A DNA stretch of 7,613 bases from Clostridia bacterium (GTDB lineage: Bacteria > Bacillota > Clostridia > UBA1381): contig JAFXBO010000062.1 in NCBI GenBank assembly GCA_017521775.1, positions 1 through 7,613 of the forward strand, in the 5' to 3' direction. The position numbers were made by a program, and so were the translations under genes. Positions 1 to 6,322 of the stretch are shown here, piece after piece (the stretch's first letter is position 1; every line of letters begins with the position of its first letter). Under the pieces are notes generated by a model. The model did not search any database and was not told where the DNA came from. It was given only the letters and a program-made list of their open reading frames with translations.

Positions 1-389
1 AAAGACCTTCAGAAGAAAAAATGCACAAAGCATTACACGGACTTACAAGAACTCTTATTAACAACATGGTTATTGGTGTAACAGAAGGATTTACTAAGGA
101 ATTAGAAATCAACGGTGTTGGTTACAGAGCGCAAATGCAGGGAAAAACACTTGTATTAGGCTTAGGATACTCTCATCCTCTTGAATACACTCCTGTTGAA
201 GGTATTACAATCGAAGTTCCATCACCTAACAAAATTATTGTTAAGGGTGCGAACAAAGAGGTTGTTGGTGAAACAGCAGCTAAAATCAGAGAATACAGAA
301 TGCCAGAACCATATAAGGGTAAGGGTATTAAGTATGTTGATGAAGTAATCAGACGTAAGGAAGGTAAAGCAGGAGCTAAGAAGAAATAA
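1..389 (+). CDS. rplF: 50S ribosomal protein L6, 3' part (5' end outside window)
   Basis: This is the C-terminal 128 codons of large-subunit protein L6, which binds 23S rRNA near the factor-binding (sarcin-ricin) region. The reading frame is open from base 3 (R-P-S-E-E-K) with no stop before the window edge, so the gene continues upstream. The ATG at 21 is internal and is not the start; L6 is normally about 180 residues. Diagnostic stretches are [19 protein letters not shown] near the left edge, the repeat-domain segment [11 protein letters not shown], and the C-terminal L6 signature [12 protein letters not shown], followed by a lysine-rich tail ending AGAKKK. It is followed after 19 bases by rplR, the usual spc operon order. 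The family assignment is secure; only the N-terminal part is unseen. Confidence 0.97.
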   Translation, partial: RPSEEKMHKALHGLTRTLINNMVIGVTEGFTKELEINGVGYRAQMQGKTLVLGLGYSHPLEYTPVEGITIEVPSPNKIIVKGANKEVVGETAAKIREYRMPEPYKGKGIKYVDEVIRRKEGKAGAKKK

Positions 390-408
390 TAGAAAGGAGT
401 GTTCTTAA

Positions 409-768
409 ATGATAAATAAAAAGAATAGTAATGTTGCAAGAATTAAGCGTCACTTAAGAGTTAGAAAGAACATCTCCGGTACTGCGGAGAGACCTCGTCT
501 TAATGTGTTCAGAAGCTTAAATCACATTTATGCACAAATAATTGATGACACAAAGGGCGTTACATTAGTTAGCGCATCAAGTATGGATAAGGACTTTAAC
601 CAATACGGCGGAAACTGCGAAGCAGCTAAAGAGGTTGGAAAAGCAGTTGCAGCTAAGGCATTGGAAAAGGGAATTAAAGCTGTGGTATTCGACAGAGGCG
701 GATATGTATATCACGGCAGAGTCGCTGCTCTTGCAGAAGGCGCAAGAGAAGGCGGCCTGGAATTCTAA
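409..768 (+). CDS. rplR: 50S ribosomal protein L18
   Basis: This encodes L18 (119 aa), the 5S rRNA-binding protein of the central protuberance, which works with L5 to bring 5S rRNA onto the large subunit. The length is normal for bacterial L18. The basic N-terminal arm (residues about 4-20, [18 protein letters not shown]) is followed by the family segment [21 protein letters not shown] and the C-terminal signature [14 protein letters not shown], then [13 protein letters not shown]. The ATG at 409 is preceded by AGAAAGGAGT (391-400), a good Shine-Dalgarno site at normal distance. It lies between rplF and rpsE as in nearly all bacterial spc operons. Nothing is unusual in the sequence. Confidence 0.98.
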   Translation: MINKKNSNVARIKRHLRVRKNISGTAERPRLNVFRSLNHIYAQIIDDTKGVTLVSASSMDKDFNQYGGNCEAAKEVGKAVAAKALEKGIKAVVFDRGGYVYHGRVAALAEGAREGGLEF

Positions 769-785
769 TAAAGGAGGTAGAGATT

Positions 786-1289
786 GTGGCTGATAGAATA
801 GATGCATCAACACTTGATATTCAAGAAAAGTTGGTTGAAATTAACCGTGTTGCTAAAACAGTTAAGGGTGGTAGAACCATGAGATTTAGCGCACTGATGG
901 TTGTAGGTGACGGAAACGGTCATGTTGGATGCGGAACAGGTAAAGCTGCTGAAATTCCAGATGCAATCAGAAAAGGAATTGAAGATGCTAAGAAGAATAT
1001 GATTAGCGTTCCATTAGTAGGTACAACAATACCTCATGATGTTATCGGTGAATACGGTGCCGGAAGAGTATTGATTAAACCGGCTAAGGAAGGTACCGGT
1101 GTTATCGCAGGCGGTGCTGCCAGAGCAGTATTAGAGCTTGCAGGTATCAAGGACATTCGTACAAAGTGTTTGCGTTCAAACAACAAGAAGAATGTCGTAA
1201 GAGCTACTATTGCAGGACTTGCAGAGTTGAAGCAGGCTGATGAGGTTGCTAAGCTCAGAGGTAAGACCGTTGATGAAATCAAGGGTTAA
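786..1289 (+). CDS. rpsE: 30S ribosomal protein S5
   Basis: This encodes S5 (167 aa), a small-subunit protein near the decoding and mRNA-entry region that contributes to translational fidelity. The start is GTG at 786, chosen because AAGGAGG (771-777) lies 8 bases upstream and the family N-terminus begins about there. The N-terminal double-stranded-RNA-binding S5 domain spans roughly residues 14-80, with [20 protein letters not shown] at about 26-45 and [14 protein letters not shown] just after it. The C-terminal domain carries [20 protein letters not shown] at 101-120. The segment KCLRSNN (127-133) stands where many S5 proteins read KSLGSNN, which is a modest variation. The stop codon TAA is part of the rpmD Shine-Dalgarno site, suggesting translational coupling. 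Confidence 0.98.
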   Translation: MADRIDASTLDIQEKLVEINRVAKTVKGGRTMRFSALMVVGDGNGHVGCGTGKAAEIPDAIRKGIEDAKKNMISVPLVGTTIPHDVIGEYGAGRVLIKPAKEGTGVIAGGAARAVLELAGIKDIRTKCLRSNNKKNVVRATIAGLAELKQADEVAKLRGKTVDEIKG

Positions 1290-1303
1290 GGAGGTAGCGA
1301 ATA

Positions 1304-1483
1304 ATGGCTAAGATTAATGTAAAGCTTGTTAAGAGCACAATCGGTTGCAAACAAGACCAGATTGCAACAGTTAAGGCATTAGGTTTGCACAAGATAAGAG
1401 ATGTCAAGGAGCATAACGATACTCCTCAAATCAGAGGTATGATTAAAAAAGTATCTCATCTTGTTCAAGTCGAAGAAAACTAA
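1304..1483 (+). CDS. rpmD: 50S ribosomal protein L30
   Basis: This is a 59-residue protein beginning [19 protein letters not shown] and ending SHLVQVEEN, the size and pattern of bacterial L30. Family features are the opening beta strand (KINVKLVKS), the I-G-x-K/Q-x-x-Q-x-x-T-V-K-A-L-G-L turn and helix (about residues 13-28), and the C-terminal [16 protein letters not shown] strand. L30 is a small peripheral 23S rRNA-binding protein that is absent from some bacterial lineages. The ATG at 1304 is preceded by AAGGAGG (1288-1294), which overlaps the rpsE stop codon, so translation is probably coupled to rpsE. Its position between rpsE and rplO is the standard place. Confidence 0.96.
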   Translation: MAKINVKLVKSTIGCKQDQIATVKALGLHKIRDVKEHNDTPQIRGMIKKVSHLVQVEEN

Positions 1484-1507
1484 TATATAAATAAGGAGGT
1501 GTAGCAA

Positions 1508-1948
1508 ATGAGACTAGATGAACTACAACCTGCTGAAGGTTCAAGATTTACTCGTAAAAGAGTAGGTAGAGGTATCGGTTCAGGTACAGGAAAAACTTCA
1601 GGTAAAGGTCACAAGGGTCAGAATGCTCGTTCAGGTGGAGGAGTAAGACCAGGTTTTGAAGGTGGACAAATGCCTTTATACAGACGATTACCAAAGAGAG
1701 GTTTCACCAATATATTTGCTAAACATTATGTTACTATAAATGTTTCCGATTTAGAAAGATTTGAGGACGGTACAGAGGTTACTCAAGAACTTTTGAAGGA
1801 AACAGGAGTTGTGAGCAAGACTTTAGATGGAATTAAGGTTCTTGGAAGAGGCGAGCTTACAAAGAAATTAACAGTAAAGGTGGCAAAATTCTCAACATCG
1901 GCAACTGAAAAGATTGAAAAAGCTGGTGGAAAGGCAGAGGTGATTTAA
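1508..1948 (+). CDS. rplO: 50S ribosomal protein L15
   Basis: This encodes L15 (146 aa), a 23S rRNA-binding protein that joins late in large-subunit assembly and whose long N-terminal extension threads into rRNA. Residues 1-50 are the glycine- and arginine-rich extension ([20 protein letters not shown], then [14 protein letters not shown]). The [17 protein letters not shown] signature follows at about 50-66, then a globular C-terminal domain ending GGKAEVI. The length fits the family. The ATG at 1508 follows AAGGAGG (1493-1499) at 8 bases. The stop codon directly abuts the secY start, and the last codons of rplO contain the secY ribosome-binding site. Confidence 0.98.
   Translation: MRLDELQPAEGSRFTRKRVGRGIGSGTGKTSGKGHKGQNARSGGGVRPGFEGGQMPLYRRLPKRGFTNIFAKHYVTINVSDLERFEDGTEVTQELLKETGVVSKTLDGIKVLGRGELTKKLTVKVAKFSTSATEKIEKAGGKAEVI
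1937..1944 (+). promoter_or_regulatory. secY ribosome-binding site inside the end of rplO
   Basis: GAGGTGAT matches the anti-Shine-Dalgarno tail of 16S rRNA well. It ends 4 bases before the GTG start of secY; the core GAGG lies 8 bases from it. It falls entirely within the last rplO codons, and the two genes have no gap. This supports GTG at 1949 as the secY start and suggests that secY translation depends on ribosomes finishing rplO. Confidence 0.8.
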
Positions 1949-3286
1949 GTGTTTTCTACTATTAAAAATGCATTTAAAATCTCTGACTTAAGAAAGAAAA
2001 TTTATTTCACATTATTTATGTTAATTATATTCAGATTTGGAGCACATATTCCTGTTCCAGGTTTGAATGCAGATGCTATGAAAGCATTTCTTGGAAATGG
2101 TTTGGACCTATTCTCAATGTTTGATGTATTTACAGGTGGAGCATTTTCAAATGCAACTGTATTAGCATTGGGTGTATCTCCATACATTAACTCTTCAATT
2201 ATTGTTCAGCTTCTTACAGTTGCAATTCCTTCTTTAGAAAGACTTGCAAAAGAAGGCGCTGAAGGAAGAAGAAAGATAAATAAAATCACAAGATACCTTG
2301 GTATAGTTCTTGCATTCGTGCAGGGCGCAGGTCTTTATGTAACACTTCACAATATGGGTGTTGAAAATCCAGCAATCCAACCGATTGCAAATGAAGAATG
2401 GTTCTCATTCTTCCTGATCGTGTTAACATTCGTTGCAGGTACAGCATTCATAGTTTGGTTAGGTGAATTGATTACTGAAAAAGGACTTGGAAATGGTATT
2501 TCAATGATTATCTATGCAGGTATCGTATCAAGAATTCCTGCAGAAACAGTTGCAATTTATAAGCAATATCTTGCTCCTGGAGTATTTTCAATCAAGGGCT
2601 TGATTATATCAGTTGCAATTTTAGTTGTAGCAATTTTGGCTATCACATTAGTTGTGTTGTTTAATACAGCAGAGAGAAAAATTCCTGTTCAATATGCTAA
2701 AAGAGTTGTTGGAAGAAAAATGTACGGTGGACAAAGCACAAACATTCCTATTAAGGTTGTTTCAGGTGGAGTTATGCCAATCATTTTTGCATCAAGCATT
2801 ATGGCTTTCCCTGCAACATTAGTTAGATTGGTAACAGGTGGAAACATTCCTACATCAGGAATCTGGAATACAGTTTTAGGCTGTTTGTCAGCAGGATTGA
2901 GTACTAAGTGGTGGACATATGTTGTATATGCTGCTTTGTATTTCTTGTTGATCATCTTCTTCACATATTTCTATTCATCAATTCAATTTAATCCAATTGA
3001 ATTAGCGAATAATATGAAGAAGTCAGGTGGATATATTCCTGGTTACAGACCAGGTAAGCCAACAAGTGATTTTATTGGAAAGGTTTCATCAAGACTAAAC
3101 TTTGCAGGAGCGATTTTCCTTGGAATAATTGCAGTATTGCCAATCGTGGCAGGAGCAATATTTGGAATTCAGGGCTTGCAAATTGGCGGAACATCACTTC
3201 TTATTATGGAGGGTGTTGCACTTGAAACTGTACAGCAATTAGAATCACAAATGGTTATGCGTCACTACAAGGGATTTCTTGAGTAA
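1949..3286 (+). CDS. secY: Sec translocon channel subunit SecY
   Basis: This is the pore-forming subunit of the SecYEG channel in the cytoplasmic membrane, which exports unfolded proteins with SecA and inserts membrane proteins. At 445 aa it is about the usual length. Ten hydrophobic segments can be read, roughly at residues 18-38, 67-90, 116-134, 151-174, 181-196, 214-239, 269-291, 321-345, 384-403 and 405-425. The plug and TM2 region (GGAFSNATVLALGVSPYINS, 63-82) is typical. Other signatures are GELITEKGLGNGIS (172-185), the cytoplasmic loop ERKIPVQYAKRVVG (242-255), the loop GGYIPGYRPG (360-369) and the C-terminal MRHYKGFL. The start is GTG, immediately after the rplO stop. adk and map follow, a common Gram-positive arrangement. 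Confidence 0.98.
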   Translation: MFSTIKNAFKISDLRKKIYFTLFMLIIFRFGAHIPVPGLNADAMKAFLGNGLDLFSMFDVFTGGAFSNATVLALGVSPYINSSIIVQLLTVAIPSLERLAKEGAEGRRKINKITRYLGIVLAFVQGAGLYVTLHNMGVENPAIQPIANEEWFSFFLIVLTFVAGTAFIVWLGELITEKGLGNGISMIIYAGIVSRIPAETVAIYKQYLAPGVFSIKGLIISVAILVVAILAITLVVLFNTAERKIPVQYAKRVVGRKMYGGQSTNIPIKVVSGGVMPIIFASSIMAFPATLVRLVTGGNIPTSGIWNTVLGCLSAGLSTKWWTYVVYAALYFLLIIFFTYFYSSIQFNPIELANNMKKSGGYIPGYRPGKPTSDFIGKVSSRLNFAGAIFLGIIAVLPIVAGAIFGIQGLQIGGTSLLIMEGVALETVQQLESQMVMRHYKGFLE

Positions 3287-3312
3287 TAATAATTGAAGGG
3301 TGGCATTTCATA

Positions 3313-3948
3313 ATGAAATTAATACTTTTAGGCCCTCCGGGAGCCGGAAAAGGTACACAGGCAGAAATTTTGTCCAAGAAATTAGGTATTAACACCATTT
3401 CAACAGGTGTAATGCTTAGGACTGCCATCAGAGAAAAAACGGAATTAGGTATGATTGCAGACAAGTATATTAACGATGGAAAACTTGTTCCTGATGATGT
3501 TGTTGTCGGAATTGTAAAAGAACGCTTAAATCAGGAAGATTGCAAAAAAGGGTTTATCCTTGACGGATTTCCGAGAACAACTGCTCAGGCAGAGGCACTT
3601 TCAGAAACAGGGATTGAAATTGATAAGGTGTTATCATTAGAGGTTTCTGATAAGGAAATTATTAAAAGACTTTCTGGAAGAAGAGAGTGTAAGTCTTGCG
3701 GAACACCATATCACATTGAATTCAAGCCTTCAAAAAAAGGTGATGTATGTGAAGTGTGTGGCGGAGAATTAATTCAAAGAGCAGATGACAACGAGGAAAC
3801 AATCAGACATCGTATAAAAATATACCACGAGCAAACCGAACCGATTAAAGATTACTATAAAAAATCCGGTAAATTGGTTATAGCATATGGTGAAGAAGAG
3901 CTTGCAGATACAACAAAGGCTGTATCAAAAGCACTTGGTTTAGAATAA
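3313..3948 (+). CDS. adk: Adenylate kinase, zinc-type (long LID)
   Basis: This cytoplasmic enzyme catalyses ATP + AMP to 2 ADP, keeping adenine nucleotides balanced. At 211 aa it is the long bacterial form. The P-loop GPPGAGKGT is at residues 7-15, the AMP-binding part includes R36 and the LDGFPRT motif (83-89, with R88), and the LID spans about 122-159. The LID carries C126-x2-C129 and C146-x2-C149, the four-cysteine zinc site common in Gram-positive Adk. RADDN (156-160) and the arginines R165 and R167 complete the active-site set. The usual STGD motif reads STGV (V33 in place of Asp), which is seen in other clostridial enzymes by recollection and is not obviously inactivating. The ATG at 3313 follows GAAGGGTGG (3295-3303). 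Confidence 0.98.
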   Translation: MKLILLGPPGAGKGTQAEILSKKLGINTISTGVMLRTAIREKTELGMIADKYINDGKLVPDDVVVGIVKERLNQEDCKKGFILDGFPRTTAQAEALSETGIEIDKVLSLEVSDKEIIKRLSGRRECKSCGTPYHIEFKPSKKGDVCEVCGGELIQRADDNEETIRHRIKIYHEQTEPIKDYYKKSGKLVIAYGEEELADTTKAVSKALGLE

Positions 3949-3970
3949 GCTTGGTTTTGGGAGTATTCGT

Positions 3971-4717
3971 ATGATTACAATAAAGTCAAGTAAAGAAATT
4001 GAAAAGATGCGTGCTGCAGGAAAGATAACGGGAGATGCCTTAAGAGAAATCGAAAAGCATATAAAACCGGGAGTTTCTACGGCAGAGCTTGATAAAATTG
4101 CATATAATTTTATCATTTCAAAGGGTGCAACGCCTTCGTTCCTACATTATAACGGTTTTCCGGGAAGTATATGTGCTTCACCAAATGATTGGGTTGTGCA
4201 TGGTATTCCAAGTAAGGATGTAGTATTGGCAGAAGGAGATATAATCAGCATAGATATGGGAGCTTGCAAAGACGGTTATCACGGAGATGCAGCGAGAACC
4301 TATGCTGTCGGAAAGATTTCCGATGAAGCTCAAAAGCTGATAGATGTTACAAAGCAAAGTTTTTTTGAAGGTATAAAGCAGGTTGTTCATGGTGCAAAGC
4401 TTGGTGATGTTTCAGCAGCAATTCAGGAGTATGTTGAAATGAACGGATACTCTGTTGTGAGAGATTTGGTCGGTCATGGAATTGGCAAAAATCTTCACGA
4501 GGACCCTAATGTTCCGAATTTTGGTCATAAGGGAAAAGGAGTCAAGCTTGCTCAAGGAATGACATTAGCTATCGAACCTATGGTCAATGCAGGCGAATAT
4601 GATGTTTGCGTGCTTGAAGATGATTGGACTGTGGTGACTGAAGACGGAAGTCTTTCAGCACATTATGAAAACACAATTTTAGTCACAAAAGACGGTTGTG
4701 AAATATTGACGCTGTGA
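3971..4717 (+). CDS. map: Methionine aminopeptidase, type I
   Basis: This cytoplasmic metalloprotease removes the initiator methionine from new proteins after deformylation. At 248 aa with no N-terminal extension or insertion, it is the short type Ia form. The five metal ligands are all present at the expected spacing: D95 (in IISIDMGA), D106 (in HGDAARTY), H169 (in VGHGIG), E202 (in AIEPM) and E233 (in HYENTI). The substrate-side histidines H77 (VVHGIP) and H176 (LHEDPNVPN) are also present. The ATG at 3971 follows a moderate GGGAG (3959-3963), 7 bases away. The gene lies 22 bases after adk, the usual adk-map pair. Its stop codon overlaps the ribosome-binding site of the next gene. Confidence 0.98.
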   Translation: MITIKSSKEIEKMRAAGKITGDALREIEKHIKPGVSTAELDKIAYNFIISKGATPSFLHYNGFPGSICASPNDWVVHGIPSKDVVLAEGDIISIDMGACKDGYHGDAARTYAVGKISDEAQKLIDVTKQSFFEGIKQVVHGAKLGDVSAAIQEYVEMNGYSVVRDLVGHGIGKNLHEDPNVPNFGHKGKGVKLAQGMTLAIEPMVNAGEYDVCVLEDDWTVVTEDGSLSAHYENTILVTKDGCEILTL

Positions 4718-4721
4718 GGTG
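4716..4721 (+). promoter_or_regulatory. Ribosome-binding site that sets the KOW gene start at TTG 4728
   Basis: GAGGTG overlaps the TGA stop of map and ends 6 bases before TTG at 4728. The upstream GTG at 4719, which would give a longer protein beginning MLVLEIT, lies inside this site and so could not use it. This favours TTG 4728 and an 81-residue product beginning [17 protein letters not shown]. Confidence 0.65.
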
Positions 4722-4727
4722 CTTGTT

Positions 4728-4973
4728 TTGGAAATTACAGTCGGAATGCTTGTTTACTCTAAAGCAGGACGCGATAAAAAGAATTTGTTTTTGGTATTAG
4801 ATATTGAAAATGATTATGCATATATTGCAGACGGCGATATGAGAAAAGCAGAAAAACCTAAGAAAAAAAAGCTTATTCATCTTCAAAAGATTAATAAAGT
4901 TTTTGAAGATATCAATAAAGATATTTCAAATTCTGAAATCAGGAAAATAATAGCACAACACAAACCGATTTAG
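4728..4973 (+). CDS. Small KOW-domain RNA-binding protein (L14e-like, YbzG type)
   Basis: This is an 81-residue basic protein with an N-terminal KOW-like fold. [20 protein letters not shown] (about 5-24) resembles the start of archaeal and eukaryotic L14e/L6e/L27e proteins. It is followed by [19 protein letters not shown] (30-48), the family's conserved ADGDxRKxxxPKKKK stretch, then HLQKI and a short charged C-terminal helix. The gene usually sits between map and infA in Gram-positive spc clusters, as in Bacillus, where I recall the homologue as ybzG. A ribosome- or RNA-binding role is inferred from the fold and context; no precise function is established to my knowledge. The TTG start at 4728 is chosen from the Shine-Dalgarno site at 4716-4721; GTG at 4719 is the alternative and would add three residues. 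Confidence 0.88.
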   Translation: MEITVGMLVYSKAGRDKKNLFLVLDIENDYAYIADGDMRKAEKPKKKKLIHLQKINKVFEDINKDISNSEIRKIIAQHKPI

Positions 4974-4976
4974 GTT

Positions 4977-4985
4977 AAAGGAGGG
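4977..4985 (+). promoter_or_regulatory. Strong ribosome-binding site for infA (TTG start)
   Basis: AAAGGAGGG lies 7 bases before TTG at 4993. No ATG or GTG lies in frame at a usable distance, and the product begins [11 protein letters not shown] as IF-1 proteins do. The near-perfect site offsets the weak start codon. Confidence 0.85.
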
Positions 4986-4992
4986 TATTTCT

Positions 4993-5338
<346 letters not shown>

Positions 5339-5370
5339 GAAAATGTGTTTAATACACTAATTAGTTGATT

Positions 5371-5425
5371 GCTTATCTGATTGCGGCTGCCGTAGATATT
5401 GCTCATCTACGGTGATTAGATAGGT
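5371..5425 (+). terminator. Two-part hairpin with short T-run: possible attenuator or weak terminator
   Basis: The upper stem is a perfect 8-bp repeat, CCGTAGAT (5390-5397) with ATCTACGG (5405-5412), closing a 7-base loop ATTGCTC. Below a 6-base bulge on the 5' side only (CGGCTG, 5384-5389), the lower stem pairs 5371-5383 with 5413-5425: 13 pairs, five of them G-U wobbles. TTTT (5425-5428) follows at once, then an AT-rich run. The wobbles make the lower stem stable as RNA but not as a DNA palindrome, which argues that the + strand transcript is the functional form. The T-run is short for an efficient terminator, so partial termination or a protein-binding role are both possible. Confidence 0.45.
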
Positions 5426-5441
5426 TTTATAAATAATTATC

Positions 5442-5447
5442 TATAAT
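5442..5447 (+). promoter_or_regulatory. Possible -10 box of an internal promoter for the alpha block
   Basis: TATAAT is a perfect sigma-A type -10 sequence. No convincing -35 box lies 16-18 bases upstream (GATAGG at 17 bases), and there is no TGn extension. The surroundings are very AT-rich, so chance is a real explanation. If used, transcription would begin near 5454, at the foot of the second hairpin. Confidence 0.2.
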
Positions 5448-5453
5448 TTACAG

Positions 5454-5469
5454 TGCAGCGTAAGCTGTG
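5454..5469 (+). promoter_or_regulatory. GNRA-capped hairpin upstream of rpsM ribosome-binding site
   Basis: TGCAGC (5454-5459) pairs with GCTGTG (5464-5469): four Watson-Crick pairs nearest the loop and two G-U wobbles at the base. The loop is GTAA (GUAA in RNA), a stable GNRA tetraloop that often docks with other RNA or protein. It ends 15 bases before the rpsM Shine-Dalgarno site. GCTGC at 5386-5390 in the first hairpin could pair with GCAGC (5455-5459) instead, so the two structures may interact. Confidence 0.4.
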
Positions 5470-5484
5470 GCAGATTTTATGCAT

Positions 5485-5491
5485 GGAGGTG
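5485..5491 (+). promoter_or_regulatory. Ribosome-binding site fixing the rpsM start
   Basis: GGAGGTG lies 5 bases before ATG at 5497 (7 bases from the GGAGG core). In-frame upstream starts at GTG 5467 and ATG 5479 have no such site, and they would add residues that S13 proteins lack. Confidence 0.9.
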
Positions 5492-5496
5492 TAAAA

Positions 5497-5865
5497 ATGG
5501 CAAGAATTGCAGGTATTGATTTACCAAAGGAAAAGAGAGTTGAAATTGGTTTGACTTACATTTATGGTATAGGATTACCAAGCGCTCAAAAGATTTTAGC
5601 TCAAACCGGAATTAATCCAGATACAAGAATTAAGGATTTGACCGATGATGAAGTTAACAAGTTGAGAGAAGTTATTGACTCTGATTTCACTGTTGAAGGT
5701 GATTTGAGAAGAAGAATTGCTTTAGATATCAAGAGATTGATGGAAATTGGTTGTTACAGAGGAGTTCGTCATAGAAAGGGTCTTCCTGTTAGAGGACAAA
5801 ACACCAAAAACAACGCAAGAACAAGAAAAGGCCCAGCTAAGACTATGGCTAATAAGAAGAAATAA
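5497..5865 (+). CDS. rpsM: 30S ribosomal protein S13
   Basis: This encodes S13 (122 aa), which sits at the top of the small-subunit head, contacts the P-site tRNA and forms bridges to the large subunit. The start ATG 5497 gives the family N-terminus [20 protein letters not shown], and the GIG motif at about 24-26 lies in the first helical hairpin. The conserved basic C-terminal segment begins [18 protein letters not shown] (86-103) and continues KNNARTRKG, ending in a lysine-rich tail (NKKK) that reaches tRNA in known structures. A longer reading from GTG 5467 is open but not supported. It is the first gene of the alpha block, and rpsK follows after 21 bases. Confidence 0.98.
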   Translation: MARIAGIDLPKEKRVEIGLTYIYGIGLPSAQKILAQTGINPDTRIKDLTDDEVNKLREVIDSDFTVEGDLRRRIALDIKRLMEIGCYRGVRHRKGLPVRGQNTKNNARTRKGPAKTMANKKK

Positions 5866-5886
5866 TAAAGGGGGTACTGAACTCAA

Positions 5887-6285
5887 ATGGCAAAGGTAGC
5901 AAAAAAGACTACAAGAACAAGACGTCGTGACAGAAAAAACATTGAGAAGGGTGCAGCGCATATCCGTTCAACCTTCAATAACACAATAGTTACTATCACA
6001 GATACAGCAGGTAATGCATTATCTTGGGCAAGTGCAGGCGGTTTAGGCTTCCGTGGTTCAAGAAAGAGCACACCATTTGCAGCTCAAACTGCTGCAGAAA
6101 CAGCTGCTAAGGCAGCTATGGAACATGGTTTGAAGACAGTTGAGGTTTACGTTAAAGGCCCTGGTGCCGGAAGAGAAGCTGCAATCAGAGCTCTTCAGGT
6201 TGCAGGTCTTGAAGTTAGCATGATTAAGGATGTTACACCAATTCCTCACAATGGCTGCAGACCACCAAAGAGAAGACGTGTGTGA
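5887..6285 (+). CDS. rpsK: 30S ribosomal protein S11
   Basis: This encodes S11 (132 aa), a protein of the small-subunit platform near the E site that binds 16S rRNA and helps shape the mRNA exit path. The N-terminus is basic ([18 protein letters not shown]) and is followed by [19 protein letters not shown] (25-43), the platform-domain motif [17 protein letters not shown] (51-67), [17 protein letters not shown] (87-103) and the C-terminal signature [15 protein letters not shown] (118-132). The Asn-Gly in PHNG is the site known to form isoaspartate in E. coli S11. Its ribosome-binding site AAAGGGGGT (5867-5875) lacks the A of GGAGG and lies about 12 bases from the ATG, longer than its neighbours. 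Confidence 0.98.
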   Translation: MAKVAKKTTRTRRRDRKNIEKGAAHIRSTFNNTIVTITDTAGNALSWASAGGLGFRGSRKSTPFAAQTAAETAAKAAMEHGLKTVEVYVKGPGAGREAAIRALQVAGLEVSMIKDVTPIPHNGCRPPKRRRV

Positions 6286-6309
6286 TTTATATTATTATGT
6301 TTAATTGAA

Positions 6310-6314
6310 GGAGG
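6310..6314 (+). promoter_or_regulatory. Ribosome-binding site fixing the rpsD start
   Basis: GGAGG lies 8 bases before ATG 6323. The in-frame TTG at 6305 overlaps this site and so cannot use it. ATG 6318 is only 3 bases from it and in another frame with a stop after 10 codons. Confidence 0.85.
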
Positions 6315-6322
6315 TTAATGGC

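Larger units (their letters stand above)
5339..5496 (+). promoter_or_regulatory. Structured rpmJ-rpsM intergenic leader (candidate r-protein leader or attenuator)
   Basis: This is the only long gap in an otherwise tightly packed cluster; the others are 0 to 60 bases. It holds no plausible gene. What can be seen is a two-part hairpin at 5371-5425 followed by TTTT, a competing helix between 5417-5423 and 5437-5443, a TATAAT box at 5442-5447, a second hairpin with a GUAA tetraloop at 5454-5469, and the rpsM ribosome-binding site at 5485-5491. In gamma-proteobacteria S4 represses the alpha operon by binding a pseudoknot just upstream of rpsM. Here rpsD lies in the same block, so an analogous site is possible. 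This sequence is not recognised as matching that RNA, and the role is inferred. Confidence 0.5.

Noticed and set aside
173..439. Minus-strand open frame over rplF-rplR, and similar antisense frames under secY, adk, map, rpsK and rpsD
   Set aside because: They lie opposite strongly conserved genes, have low-complexity or Cys/Ser/Phe-rich translations typical of reversed coding DNA, and resemble no family.
5343..5360. Five-codon ATG frame after rpmJ that might be a leader peptide
   Set aside because: It has no clear ribosome-binding site, no regulatory codon run and minimal length.
5356..5365. Perfect 10-base palindrome ACTAATTAGT
   Set aside because: It is AT-rich, short and without a loop; a chance match is likely, and there is no neighbouring regulator to bind it.
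5467..5496. N-terminal extension of S13 from GTG 5467 or ATG 5479
   Set aside because: Neither has a ribosome-binding site, whereas ATG 5497 has GGAGGTG at the right distance and gives the exact S13 N-terminus.
6305..6322. N-terminal extension of S4 from TTG 6305
   Set aside because: The extra codons are the ribosome-binding site itself; ATG 6323 matches the family start.
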